Shown piece by piece: positions 1-7,633 of a stretch of DNA of 8,027 nucleotides. Position 1 is the first letter of the stretch, and each line of letters begins with the position of its first letter. This DNA is from an uncultured Fidelibacterota bacterium (lineage in GTDB: Bacteria; Fidelibacterota; Marinisomatia; Marinisomatales; UBA1611). The stretch lies in NCBI GenBank assembly GCA_937893835.1, contig CALCSS010000168.1, forward strand, positions 1-8,027, given 5' to 3'. Made by a program: the position numbers and the translations under genes. The notes below the pieces were generated by a model. The model made no database searches. It was not told where the DNA came from and was given only the letters and a program-made list of their open reading frames with translations.

Positions 1-1458
1 CATAGTTTAATTATATCACCAACAGGACAGTTGCTTATTCCTTCAGTTGGCATGATTGATTGCAATAAACTCAAATTGGCACAATTAATTAAGGATATTA
101 AAAAACAGATAAAATCCTGGAATGCAAATGTGAAAATCAATATTGAGCTAGAGGCAATTAGGCAATTCAGATTATTGGTGATAGGGCAGTTCAGCAATGC
201 TGGGTATTTTATCGTGACTCCAATGACCAGAGTCTCTGATCTATTTGATCAGATCGTATCTGAATATAATCAAAAGGAAAAAGAATCAGTAAAGGTCAAT
301 AAAGAATCATCTTTCTCTGAGACATTTGGCATGAGATCACGCATAGCCGTAGATGATTTCTATAACAGGAAATTAGGCCTGGAAGAAACACCTGGCAATG
401 ACATTGATCTTTTATCAAAGAGAAATATTCTGATTTTTAGAGGGAATGACACGATCAAGGTAGACCTAGAAAAGTTCAAGGTCACAGGGAACTCGGAATT
501 CAACCCTTATGTCCATCAAGAAGATGTAATTAAGATTCCATATAAAACACGATTTTTTACTGTCCAAGGTGGTGTCCAAAGACCAGGCAGATACGAATAT
601 GGTCTAGGTGATAATATTGTTGATGCTGTGGACATTGCTGGTGGCTATCATCCAGATGCAAAATTAGATAACATTAGTTTGATCAGAACAGAATCACCTT
701 TTAATTCAGAGGCAATCTATCTGACCTCTGAACAGGCTATAGATAAGAAATTATCTTCTGAGGATCATATTATGGTACCCTACTCATATAATAAAGACCC
801 TCATAATATTGTTGAAATAATTGGTGAAATAAATTACCCTGGTACCTATCCAATAGTGGTTGGCAATACGACCATCAATGACATTATCAATGCAGCAGGC
901 GGATTTTTATCAAGTGCTGATACTTCAAGAATATATATAAATAACAGCGCAATTGTGAAAATCCCTGATCGTGAATTAGAGCGCATATTATTAAAGGATG
1001 AATTAAATAGGTCCATTGAGGAAAGAGCATATGTAAAGGCAAGAATAAGAACAGAAAAGGGAGCTCTAGAGACATCCTTGCAAACAATAAAAAATAAGAA
1101 TCATCTGGTCACCAATAAAGATGTTATCTATATACAAAGATATTTCCCTTATGTCGAGGTTATTGGAGCAGTGGAATCGCCAGGTAGATATCCTTTTATA
1201 ACAGAATATAATGCAAAGGACTATATCAAAATAGCTGGTGGCATAACAAAGAATGCAAGCCGAAAAAGATTTGTTATCAAAGCGACAACAGGTCAGAGAC
1301 TTAAATTGAAAAATAGTCAAGACCTGCAATGTGGAGATGTTGTCTTCGTTCCAGATAAATTAGAGTACAATGAATGGTATGCTGCCAAGGAAGTAATAGG
1401 TGCACTATACCAATCAGTATTAATTATCTCCTACATAAAAAATAATATTCTAGAATAA
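1..1458 (+). CDS. SLBB-family polysaccharide export protein, 5'-truncated by window edge
   Basis: Probable periplasmic/outer-membrane export protein of the Wza/SLBB class, which forms the exit channel for capsule or exopolysaccharide. The reading frame is open from base 1. The codons before the TTG at 31 read HSLIISPTGQ and run into LLIPSVG, the usual end of a Poly_export domain, so TTG 31 is internal and the true start with its signal peptide lies upstream. 485 residues are visible. Four SLBB-like repeats follow: a weak one near 166-280, then three clear ones at about 550-690 (VQGGVQRPGRYEY), 811-950 (IIGEINYPGTYPI) and 1147-1290 (VIGAVESPGRYPF), each ending in an AGG-type turn. A hydrophobic C-terminal segment (about 1380-1440) could be the helix that spans the outer membrane in Wza-like proteins. 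Having several SLBB repeats resembles larger export proteins rather than the compact E. coli Wza. The wzz gene starts 4 bases after the TAA. Family call is firm; exact substrate unknown. Confidence 0.9.
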   Translation, partial: HSLIISPTGQLLIPSVGMIDCNKLKLAQLIKDIKKQIKSWNANVKINIELEAIRQFRLLVIGQFSNAGYFIVTPMTRVSDLFDQIVSEYNQKEKESVKVNKESSFSETFGMRSRIAVDDFYNRKLGLEETPGNDIDLLSKRNILIFRGNDTIKVDLEKFKVTGNSEFNPYVHQEDVIKIPYKTRFFTVQGGVQRPGRYEYGLGDNIVDAVDIAGGYHPDAKLDNISLIRTESPFNSEAIYLTSEQAIDKKLSSEDHIMVPYSYNKDPHNIVEIIGEINYPGTYPIVVGNTTINDIINAAGGFLSSADTSRIYINNSAIVKIPDRELERILLKDELNRSIEERAYVKARIRTEKGALETSLQTIKNKNHLVTNKDVIYIQRYFPYVEVIGAVESPGRYPFITEYNAKDYIKIAGGITKNASRKRFVIKATTGQRLKLKNSQDLQCGDVVFVPDKLEYNEWYAAKEVIGALYQSVLIISYIKNNILE

Positions 1459-1462
1459 TAAT

Positions 1463-2665
1463 ATGAAATTGACACCTCACGAAGAAAAGATATTAAATAT
1501 CGTTAAAGACAATCCAAGTGTTGTCACTGATCCTGCTGAAAGAGAGGTGGTTGCAAAAAAACATGGATTAACGGAAAAAACTCTGAGAAATCGTATAGCA
1601 GAATTGAAAAAAAGAGACCTTATAGATAAACAGCGTTTTAATAGTGCAATAGAAAAAAAACCATTAATTACTGAGAATGATGAAATAAACATTAAGGTCA
1701 TATGGGAAATATTACTGAATAAACGGGCTGTTGTAACAAAATTCGCATTATTTTGCACACTAATAGGTCTGACTTATTCTCTAGTAGCAACAATCTATTT
1801 TGAATCGAAGATCTCTCTCTACCCTGCTGGTGAGTTAAGCCAAAATGGAGGAGTACTAGGTGACTTTCAAGGTCTTGCGAAATCTTTTGGGCTTGGCGGA
1901 TTAGCAAGTGCACCCACCTATAACATACCTGATATTATAAAAAGTAGGAGATTGAAAAAAAATATAGTCCTAAAAAATTGGCAGACAATGGAATATCCAG
2001 AAGGTTCGAATTTGATAAAATACTGGGAACTGGATAAACCTTCATTCTTCTCTCCTATGAAATGGATAAGAGAATTTTTACCAAGTGGTGGATTTAATTC
2101 AAATAAAATCGATAAAGAAACCTATGAAGCAATTCTAGAATTGGATGAGTTGATCTCAGTCAAAGAAGAAATCTCTGGTTTGATATCAGTGACGGTTTTG
2201 ATGGAGGATCCACAACTGGCATCTGATATTGCAAATTACATCTCAGAATATGTTAAAAGTTTTATTTCTGTCGAACAAAAAAGAGAAGCATCAAGAAATA
2301 AGATATTTGTTGAAAAGCAAATGAAAGAGGCAAAGACACAAACAGAAAACTCAGAAGATTCATTGACAGATTTTCGAAAAAAACATCCATTGAGACTAGA
2401 TACACCGTCCGTAGAAATGATGAGAGAAAGACTGCAAAGTACTGTAGAAGAAAATCGCGCTGTATACATAACACTAAGACAGCAATTTGAAATAGCAAAA
2501 ATTGATGAGGCAAAAGAAAGACTGCTGATCAACGTCTTAGATACCGCTGAACCTGCGGTCAAAAAGGCCAAACCAAAGCGTACCTTGATCGTTATACTCT
2601 CATTTATATGCGGAATCTTTTTAGCTATTCCATATACCCTTTATCTTGATAGAAGAAAAAGTTAA
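1463..2665 (+). CDS. wzz: Wzz-type chain-length determinant (polysaccharide co-polymerase) with N-terminal helix-turn-helix domain
   Basis: Inner-membrane polysaccharide co-polymerase that sets chain length with Wzy and couples to the export channel. The architecture over 400 residues is a cytoplasmic N-terminal domain (1-60), TM1 at about 94-113, a periplasmic region, and TM2 at about 375-395 preceded by a Pro/Lys-rich stretch (AEPAVKKAKPKR) typical of Wzz proteins. The segment just after TM1 (SLYPAG) and the IPDIIKSRRL motif are usual for the family; residues about 270-350 are charged and helical, likely coiled coil. The protein ends just after TM2, with no Walker A motif or tyrosine cluster, so no BY-kinase is fused. 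Residues 24-54 (AKKHGLTEKTLRNRIAELKK and flanks) look like a helix-turn-helix with recognition helix TEKTLRNRIAELKK, which is unusual in Wzz proteins. ATG 1463 lies 4 bases after the export gene; the 3' end overlaps the flippase gene by 20 bases. Wzz call strong; HTH call by eye. Confidence 0.88.
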   Translation: MKLTPHEEKILNIVKDNPSVVTDPAEREVVAKKHGLTEKTLRNRIAELKKRDLIDKQRFNSAIEKKPLITENDEINIKVIWEILLNKRAVVTKFALFCTLIGLTYSLVATIYFESKISLYPAGELSQNGGVLGDFQGLAKSFGLGGLASAPTYNIPDIIKSRRLKKNIVLKNWQTMEYPEGSNLIKYWELDKPSFFSPMKWIREFLPSGGFNSNKIDKETYEAILELDELISVKEEISGLISVTVLMEDPQLASDIANYISEYVKSFISVEQKREASRNKIFVEKQMKEAKTQTENSEDSLTDFRKKHPLRLDTPSVEMMRERLQSTVEENRAVYITLRQQFEIAKIDEAKERLLINVLDTAEPAVKKAKPKRTLIVILSFICGIFLAIPYTLYLDRRKS

Positions 2666-3962
2666 TACGAATATTAATTCCCCGCTAAGCCAGCGTCTAA
2701 TTAAAAACTCATTTTACACGGGTCTAGCACTTGCCTTTGTAGGAATGATTCCATTCGCATTCAACTTTTTGGTGGCTAGGACCTTTGGTAGAGAGATATT
2801 GGGAACAATTAATATCTCTCTAAGTTTTTGTCTGATTATTACGATTTTTGTTACAAATTTTTTTGGCAGTTCTGGAAATAAATATCTTGCAGAATATCGC
2901 GGTCGTAATCATCTAGAACAATTCACCTTTGTCTTTAAAATCATGTTTATTGGACCAATAATCATTTTATCAATTATTGGGATTATTCTTGCACTTAATT
3001 GGGATTATTTCTCACAACATTTTTCCTTATCACCCAATTTATTCTTTACATTGTTATCTTACATTTTCCTTAGGTCTTTTTACATACTTATTAGACGAGC
3101 TCTTTACGGTATAGACCTAGTTCGTTCATACGCAATGAATGAGATTATTTCTGCTGTCATCATGTTAGTTGCACTTATATATGTATGTTATTCAGGGCAA
3201 TCCTCCTTTCTTGTTGAGTGCTATGTATTATGTTATGCATTATTTTGCTTTCTAGGGATAAAAACATTCATTGGAAATTTTGATTCAATAACAAAAAAAA
3301 TGGTCTCTAGTGATGACTTTGATTATAAGAAAATAATTAAGGAATTTTCTAATTATGGATTGGTGAGTATGATAGGTACAGTTGCGAGCACAAGTACAGG
3401 CTATATATCAGTAATAATTATTGGAATGTATTTGAATCATTCAGATGCAGGACTTTACTCTTCAGTTCTATCCATAGCCAGTGTCTTAATGTTTGTTCCT
3501 AAATTATTCACCCAAGTGTTCCTACCTGAGTTTTCAAAATTATTTGGTGAGGGTAACAAACAAAAGATCTATCAAATATTTAACCAAACAAATACACTGA
3601 TGTTGGGCCTGTCTGCGATGATCTGTTTAATAGTTTTCTTATTTGCTGATGATATACTTTCTGTATTTGGGAAAGAATTTTCTAACGGTAGTTTGATCTT
3701 AAAGATAATATTACCCAGTATATTCATAAGAATGATCTCAATACCATTTGTATCTTTCCTCTCTGGGACAAAATATGTACTCTATCCAAATATTGGAGGA
3801 ATCTTTATACTCCTTATCTCTACAATATGCTGGATCTTACTGGTACCCAAATATCAATTGATAGGCATTGCTATTGGTTATACTACTGGGATTATCATTG
3901 GAATCGGATACCAGATATTTGTAGCCATCATAAAAATCAGATCCTTTGATGCAATTGGCTAG
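2646..3962 (+). CDS. wzx: Wzx-type polysaccharide flippase (MATE/MOP-like membrane protein)
   Basis: Likely flips undecaprenyl-diphosphate-linked repeat units from the cytoplasmic to the periplasmic face of the inner membrane. The 438-residue protein is almost entirely hydrophobic, and about 12 membrane segments can be counted in two halves, as expected for Polysacc_synt/MurJ-like transporters. The N-terminal half begins with a short polar tail and a TM near residues 25-46. The second half carries a cytoplasmic loop PEFSKLFGEGNKQKIYQIF after the eighth TM, a common feature of the family. The start is TTG 2646: the frame is closed by a TAG at 2622, no ATG lies between that stop and the first TM, and the TTG leaves a reasonable tail. 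No Shine-Dalgarno motif precedes it, so expression probably depends on translation through the end of wzz. A Wzy polymerase gene follows after 12 bases. A related lipid-linked sugar flippase role is possible, but the context favours Wzx. Confidence 0.88.
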   Translation: MIEEKVNTNINSPLSQRLIKNSFYTGLALAFVGMIPFAFNFLVARTFGREILGTINISLSFCLIITIFVTNFFGSSGNKYLAEYRGRNHLEQFTFVFKIMFIGPIIILSIIGIILALNWDYFSQHFSLSPNLFFTLLSYIFLRSFYILIRRALYGIDLVRSYAMNEIISAVIMLVALIYVCYSGQSSFLVECYVLCYALFCFLGIKTFIGNFDSITKKMVSSDDFDYKKIIKEFSNYGLVSMIGTVASTSTGYISVIIIGMYLNHSDAGLYSSVLSIASVLMFVPKLFTQVFLPEFSKLFGEGNKQKIYQIFNQTNTLMLGLSAMICLIVFLFADDILSVFGKEFSNGSLILKIILPSIFIRMISIPFVSFLSGTKYVLYPNIGGIFILLISTICWILLVPKYQLIGIAIGYTTGIIIGIGYQIFVAIIKIRSFDAIG

Positions 3963-3974
3963 AATTATCATTAT

Positions 3975-5219
3975 ATGATCAAATTAAATGTCGTTATAAA
4001 GTATTATTTATATTCATTTCTTCTGATTGATGCAGTTAGTGGATTCATTCGAATTTACTCAGGAATTACAAATCCAATATTCAACATAGGCTTCTGGGTC
4101 AGAGGCCCAATTCTATTTATGCTATTATTTTATTATCTAATTAAGTTGAAAAATAAAAAACTTTTTATTGATGAATTATTATCTCTTGCAATATTTGCGT
4201 ATTTTATTTTTAACCTTATTCTTAATTATTCAATTAATCCATCATTAAGAATGATAACTGAAAACATTACGTATATCTTTAGACAACAATTCTTGATATT
4301 TCTTTTGGTATATATGAGAAATAGGTTCACTATTAATGAAAAAATGTTAAAAAAAATAGTTACTATTAATTTCAGTATACTGACACTGAATCTTGCAATT
4401 GGCTATTTTTTTGGCTTTGGGCTGGAATCGTATAGATTTTCTGGAACATCAAAGGGAATGTTTCAAGGAGGCAACCCTGTATCAATATTAAATCTCATAT
4501 TCTTCACCTATTTTTTGATGGATGGTGCGATCAGGAGAAGAATTATCCCAATAATACTAACTTTTTTTAATGGATTTGTGATTGCCTCAAAAAGTATTTT
4601 TGGCTTTATAATACCAATATTCTTTGTGCTTAAAAGACGATACTTAAGTTTAAACAAAATAATCATTTATAATATAATGGCTTTTATTGTACTCTTTTCT
4701 TTTGACTATGCTTCTACAAAGGCTGTAGAACTTTACGAAGAAAGATTTGGCCTTAATATTAGGAAATCGATTGCTGCTGCTGAAAAAGTTGGTGGATTAT
4801 ATGCCAATGAGGCATTAAACAATGTCGCCTCTGTAAACTTCAGAAGATATGCATCAATGAACATCCAAATGGAAGAATCCTTTAATAATTTCAACTCTGC
4901 AATATTTGGCATTAGCCTAGCGGGACAAAACATATTTTGGGAAAAAAGAGGAGAATTCATATTCCGCCATGCATCGATGGACTTTTTTGATTTCTATTTT
5001 AAATATGGGATGGTAGGATTATTCCTGTTCTGTTCTATCCTATTTAAAAATTACAGGTTATATATTTCACAGATCTTCAATAGAGATGGATTAGTTTTCA
5101 TATTATTTTTTCTCTATGCATTTTTTGGCGGACATGTGATTGATTCGGTAACATCAGGAAGTCTATTCTTTTTTTTCCTTGGAAAAATATCAAATAGAGA
5201 GATAGCGCATCAGGTATGA
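3975..5219 (+). CDS. wzy: Wzy-type polysaccharide polymerase (O-antigen polymerase/ligase-like membrane protein)
   Basis: Probable polymerase that joins flipped repeat units in the periplasm. The 414-residue protein shows about 10-12 hydrophobic segments and one large hydrophilic loop at about residues 245-337 between late TMs, the classic Wzy/WaaL layout. An R-F-S-G-T segment with G-G-N-P a few residues on (154-168) matches the usual RxxGxxxxPN-type region. RHASMDFFDFYFKYGMVGLF (331-350) resembles the H...D....yG..G motif at the end of the large loop. Wzy sequences diverge greatly, so the call rests on topology, these motifs and the position between wzx and a glycosyltransferase. ATG 3975 is 12 bases after the flippase stop, with an A/T-rich leader (ATTATCATTAT) and no Shine-Dalgarno. 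A WaaL-type ligase is the main alternative; wzx and wzz next door favour polymerase. Confidence 0.8.
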   Translation: MIKLNVVIKYYLYSFLLIDAVSGFIRIYSGITNPIFNIGFWVRGPILFMLLFYYLIKLKNKKLFIDELLSLAIFAYFIFNLILNYSINPSLRMITENITYIFRQQFLIFLLVYMRNRFTINEKMLKKIVTINFSILTLNLAIGYFFGFGLESYRFSGTSKGMFQGGNPVSILNLIFFTYFLMDGAIRRRIIPIILTFFNGFVIASKSIFGFIIPIFFVLKRRYLSLNKIIIYNIMAFIVLFSFDYASTKAVELYEERFGLNIRKSIAAAEKVGGLYANEALNNVASVNFRRYASMNIQMEESFNNFNSAIFGISLAGQNIFWEKRGEFIFRHASMDFFDFYFKYGMVGLFLFCSILFKNYRLYISQIFNRDGLVFILFFLYAFFGGHVIDSVTSGSLFFFFLGKISNREIAHQV

Positions 5220-5250
5220 CCTAGGAATCCAATTATATTTAATAATACAA

Positions 5251-6381
5251 ATGATAAAAATCGCTATAATCTGCAATAGTTATCCAACTATAAAAAATAA
5301 TACAAACCAAATCTTCATCAAGAATCTTGTCAATGAATTGTGCAAACAATCCATAAAGCCAGATGTTTATTACAATATGATCTATGACTATTGGGGAAAC
5401 GCAAGTAATCAAAAAAACGTCCTAGCAAACTTGTTAAAATATGCTGTTTACTTTATTGGACTACTACGACTTATTTTGAGAATAAAACAATATAATGTAT
5501 TAAATCCACATGGTGTGATGATAAGTGGTTATACTGCAATTCTATTGAAAAGATTATTTCATCTACCTGTTGTATTACATATCCATGGTGGTGACCTAAA
5601 TCTGTATAGTACATCATCAAACCTATATAAGAATATTTATAATAAAACTATTTCAGAGTCTGATAAAATTATTGTAAACAGTAATGACATTAAGAGCAAG
5701 GTCCTAAACCTCACTGGTGTGGAAAAGAACAAGGTCAAAGTTGTATCTCCAGGTATTTCTTATAATATTTTTTTTCCTATGGCCGATGATAAAATAATAA
5801 ACCAAAAAGATTCATATCATATAGATCCAAATAAAGTCGTTCTTTTATTTGCAGGAAATGCAATTAAAAGAAAGGGCCTTGACATATTAATCACTGCATT
5901 AGAATCCTTAACAAAAGAACAATTAAGTAAAATCACTTTGATTATTTGCTCAGAAGGGCCAGAGATCATCAATGCAAGGGATAGATTAAATCAGATTCCC
6001 AACTTAAAACAATCAACACTATTTATTAAAAAGGTGCAGCAATATGAATTGAATATTCTTTATAACATTGCGACCTTATTCATTTTTCCCTCAAGACAGG
6101 AACCACTAGGACTTGTAGGTTTGGAGGCACTCGCATGTGGAACACCAGTAGTCGGTTCAAATGTTGGTGGGATACCAGAATATGTCAATAATGAAAATGG
6201 TTATTTATTTGACCCAAACAATCCAAAAGAACTTTCAAAAATCATTGGATCAATAACAGATGATCCAGAAATAATTAAATCATTAATTAAGAATCTTGAT
6301 AATAGAAGATCACACCATGATATCAGCATATCAGCAAAACAATTGAAAAAGATATTTTATACTCTAAGCAATTATAAATAA
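5251..6381 (+). CDS. GT4-type glycosyltransferase (GT-B fold)
   Basis: Cytoplasmic, membrane-associated glycosyltransferase that would add one sugar from a nucleotide-sugar donor to the growing lipid-linked repeat unit. At 376 residues it has full family length. The N-terminal acceptor domain starts IAIICNSYPT and contains HIHGGD (110-115). The C-terminal donor domain starts near LLFAGNAIKRKGLD, with R207/K208/G209 in the phosphate-binding region. It ends with the EPLGLVGLEALACGTPVVGS segment, in which E284 and E292 form the EX7E motif of retaining GT4 enzymes, followed by NVGGIPEYV. No frameshift or missing key residue is seen. The sugar and linkage cannot be read from the sequence. ATG 5251 follows the wzy stop by 31 bases; TTAATAATACAA precedes it without a Shine-Dalgarno. 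Confidence 0.92.
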   Translation: MIKIAIICNSYPTIKNNTNQIFIKNLVNELCKQSIKPDVYYNMIYDYWGNASNQKNVLANLLKYAVYFIGLLRLILRIKQYNVLNPHGVMISGYTAILLKRLFHLPVVLHIHGGDLNLYSTSSNLYKNIYNKTISESDKIIVNSNDIKSKVLNLTGVEKNKVKVVSPGISYNIFFPMADDKIINQKDSYHIDPNKVVLLFAGNAIKRKGLDILITALESLTKEQLSKITLIICSEGPEIINARDRLNQIPNLKQSTLFIKKVQQYELNILYNIATLFIFPSRQEPLGLVGLEALACGTPVVGSNVGGIPEYVNNENGYLFDPNNPKELSKIIGSITDDPEIIKSLIKNLDNRRSHHDISISAKQLKKIFYTLSNYK

Positions 6382-6418
6382 TGATCAAATATCAAAAAAC
6401 TTTCCTTATTATTATAAA

Positions 6419-7489
6419 ATGAAAATTTTCATAGACATAGGACATCCAGCACATGTTCATTATTTTAAAAATACGATAAAATTCCTCAATGATCATAACC
6501 ATCATATCATGATCACAGCAAGAGATAAGGACGTCACCCATCAATTATTAGATAATTATTCTATACCATATGTTTCTCGAGGCAAAGGCAGAAAAAGTTT
6601 AATTGGAAAATTATTTTATTTAATAAATGCAGATTTTCAATTATTCAAATTATCAAGAATTTTTAAACCTGATCTTTTTCTTAGTTTTGCATCTCCGTAT
6701 GCTGGTCATGTATCATTCCTAATTGGCAAACCTCATATTTCCCTTACTGATACAGAACATGCTAAACTTGGGATAATTTCTTTTTTACCATTCAGTGATG
6801 TGGTACTAACACCCAAAGTTTTCAAAATTGACCTTGGTAATAAGCACCTAAGATTCAATGGATTTATGGAACAATGTTATCTTCAAAAGAATTATTTCAA
6901 ACCCAATAATAAAGTACTGAGGAATCTAGACTTAGAGCCCCATGATAAATTTGTTATTATAAGATTGGTGTCATGGGATGCCAGTCATGATATTGGTCAA
7001 AAAGGCTTCACTCAGGATTCTTTATTAAGTATAATCGAAGAGGTGAAAAAATATGCAAAAGTTTTTATTTCATCTGAATGTGTACTGCCAAAAATACTAA
7101 AAAGTTATCAATTGGCCATTAAACCAACTGAAATTCACGACTTACTATTTTATGCAGAACTTTTTATCGGCGAAGGAGCAACCATGGCCTCTGAAAGTGC
7201 AATATTGGGTACACCAAGCATATATGTCAATACATTAACCGCTGGGACTTTAGAGGCACAAGCACAACAAGGACTTTTGCATATATATCATTCAAGTGAA
7301 GGCATTATTGAAAAAGTTGTTGAGATACTGAATGATGTAAATAATAAGGAAAAACAACGACATAGACGTGATCAATGTCTACATAATAACATAGATGTAA
7401 ATAAGTTTATTAGTTGGTTCGTCTCAAATTATCCAGAAAGCTTTGATCTAATAAAAAAGGACCCAAACCACATAGGTAGTTTTAGTTAA
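6419..7489 (+). CDS. DUF354 family protein, GT-B-like, probable glycan-modifying enzyme
   Basis: A DUF354-family protein (356 residues, full length), related in fold to GT-B enzymes such as UDP-GlcNAc 2-epimerase and MurG; its reaction is not established. Family features are the N-terminal MKIFIDIGHPAHVHYFKN, followed by ITARDKD; SLTDTEHAKL in the middle; RLVSWDASHDIGQKGF (about residues 183-198), then ISSE; and GEGATMASESAILGTPSIYV (251-270), corresponding to the nucleotide-sugar-binding loop of GT-B enzymes. No transmembrane segment is evident. DUF354 proteins are common in polysaccharide and O-antigen loci, so I infer a sugar transfer or epimerase-like step on the lipid-linked unit. It starts 37 bases after the GT4 gene at an ATG preceded by TTATTATTATAAA, and is the last gene of the tight cluster. 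After its stop a 236-base gap follows. Confidence 0.88.
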   Translation: MKIFIDIGHPAHVHYFKNTIKFLNDHNHHIMITARDKDVTHQLLDNYSIPYVSRGKGRKSLIGKLFYLINADFQLFKLSRIFKPDLFLSFASPYAGHVSFLIGKPHISLTDTEHAKLGIISFLPFSDVVLTPKVFKIDLGNKHLRFNGFMEQCYLQKNYFKPNNKVLRNLDLEPHDKFVIIRLVSWDASHDIGQKGFTQDSLLSIIEEVKKYAKVFISSECVLPKILKSYQLAIKPTEIHDLLFYAELFIGEGATMASESAILGTPSIYVNTLTAGTLEAQAQQGLLHIYHSSEGIIEKVVEILNDVNNKEKQRHRRDQCLHNNIDVNKFISWFVSNYPESFDLIKKDPNHIGSFS

Positions 7490-7529
7490 GATATTTTTTT
7501 AGCTCTTTTTAGAATATTTAAGTAGATTT

Positions 7530-7556
7530 CAATAACCAAGGGAGTGCCCTCTATTG
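7530..7556 (+). repeat. Imperfect hairpin CAATA...AGGG-AGTG-CCCT...TATTG
   Basis: The outer arms CAATA (7530-7534) and TATTG (7552-7556) are perfectly complementary. The inner arms AGGG (7539-7542) and CCCT (7547-7550) close a 4-base AGTG loop; unpaired ACCA and C lie between the two stems. It is about 40 bases after the DUF354 stop. It is the only GC-containing hairpin there and could protect the 3' end of the operon transcript, but no U-tract follows, so it is not a standard terminator. Confidence 0.45.
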
Positions 7557-7564
7557 TTGTAGAT

Positions 7565-7608
7565 CGCTATCATTTTTTAATTAAAATAATAAAACAATGA
7601 TCTTAGCG
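7565..7608 (+). repeat. Long inverted repeat CGCTA-TCATT / AATGA-tct-TAGCG around an AT palindrome
   Basis: CGCTA (7565-7569) pairs with TAGCG (7604-7608) and TCATT (7570-7574) with AATGA (7596-7600), leaving TCT (7601-7603) as a bulge. The loop contains the perfect 12-base palindrome TTTTAATTAAAA (7575-7586). It lies just upstream of the proposed -10 box, so it could be an upstream binding site or A/T-rich promoter element as well as an RNA hairpin. Confidence 0.45.
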
Positions 7609-7627
7609 TATTACTACAATGCTTATA

Positions 7628-7633
7628 TATAAT
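7628..7633 (+). promoter_or_regulatory. Possible -10 box TATAAT for the downstream gene
   Basis: A perfect TATAAT lies 92 bases before the ATG at 7726, in the only gap wide enough to need its own promoter. No good -35 hexamer is found at 16-18 bases spacing (TTAGCG at 7603-7608 would give 19), and no Bacteroidota-type TTTG element is evident. In AT-rich DNA such a box can arise by chance, so the call is tentative. Confidence 0.35.

Noticed and set aside
887..2571. Minus-strand open frames of 66-111 codons opposite the export and wzz genes.
   Set aside because: They lie fully opposite well-supported genes, overlap one another and have no recognisable domains. They are antisense shadows.
4733..4960. 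Minus-strand 75-codon frame opposite wzy.
   Set aside because: It is the complement of the large periplasmic loop of wzy and has no independent coding evidence.
1653..5776. Runs of eight A or T inside genes (1653-1660, 3293-3300, 4349-4356, 5169-5176, 5768-5775), possible phase-variation tracts.
   Set aside because: Similar runs occur in several genes of this AT-rich region, all frames are intact, and length 8 is modest. They look like background.
7464..7500. Possible intrinsic terminator: AAACC/GGT-ag-TTT pairing followed by a 7-T run.
   Set aside because: The stem is short, bulged, partly inside the coding sequence, and about 14 bases from the T run, so it is not a convincing terminator.
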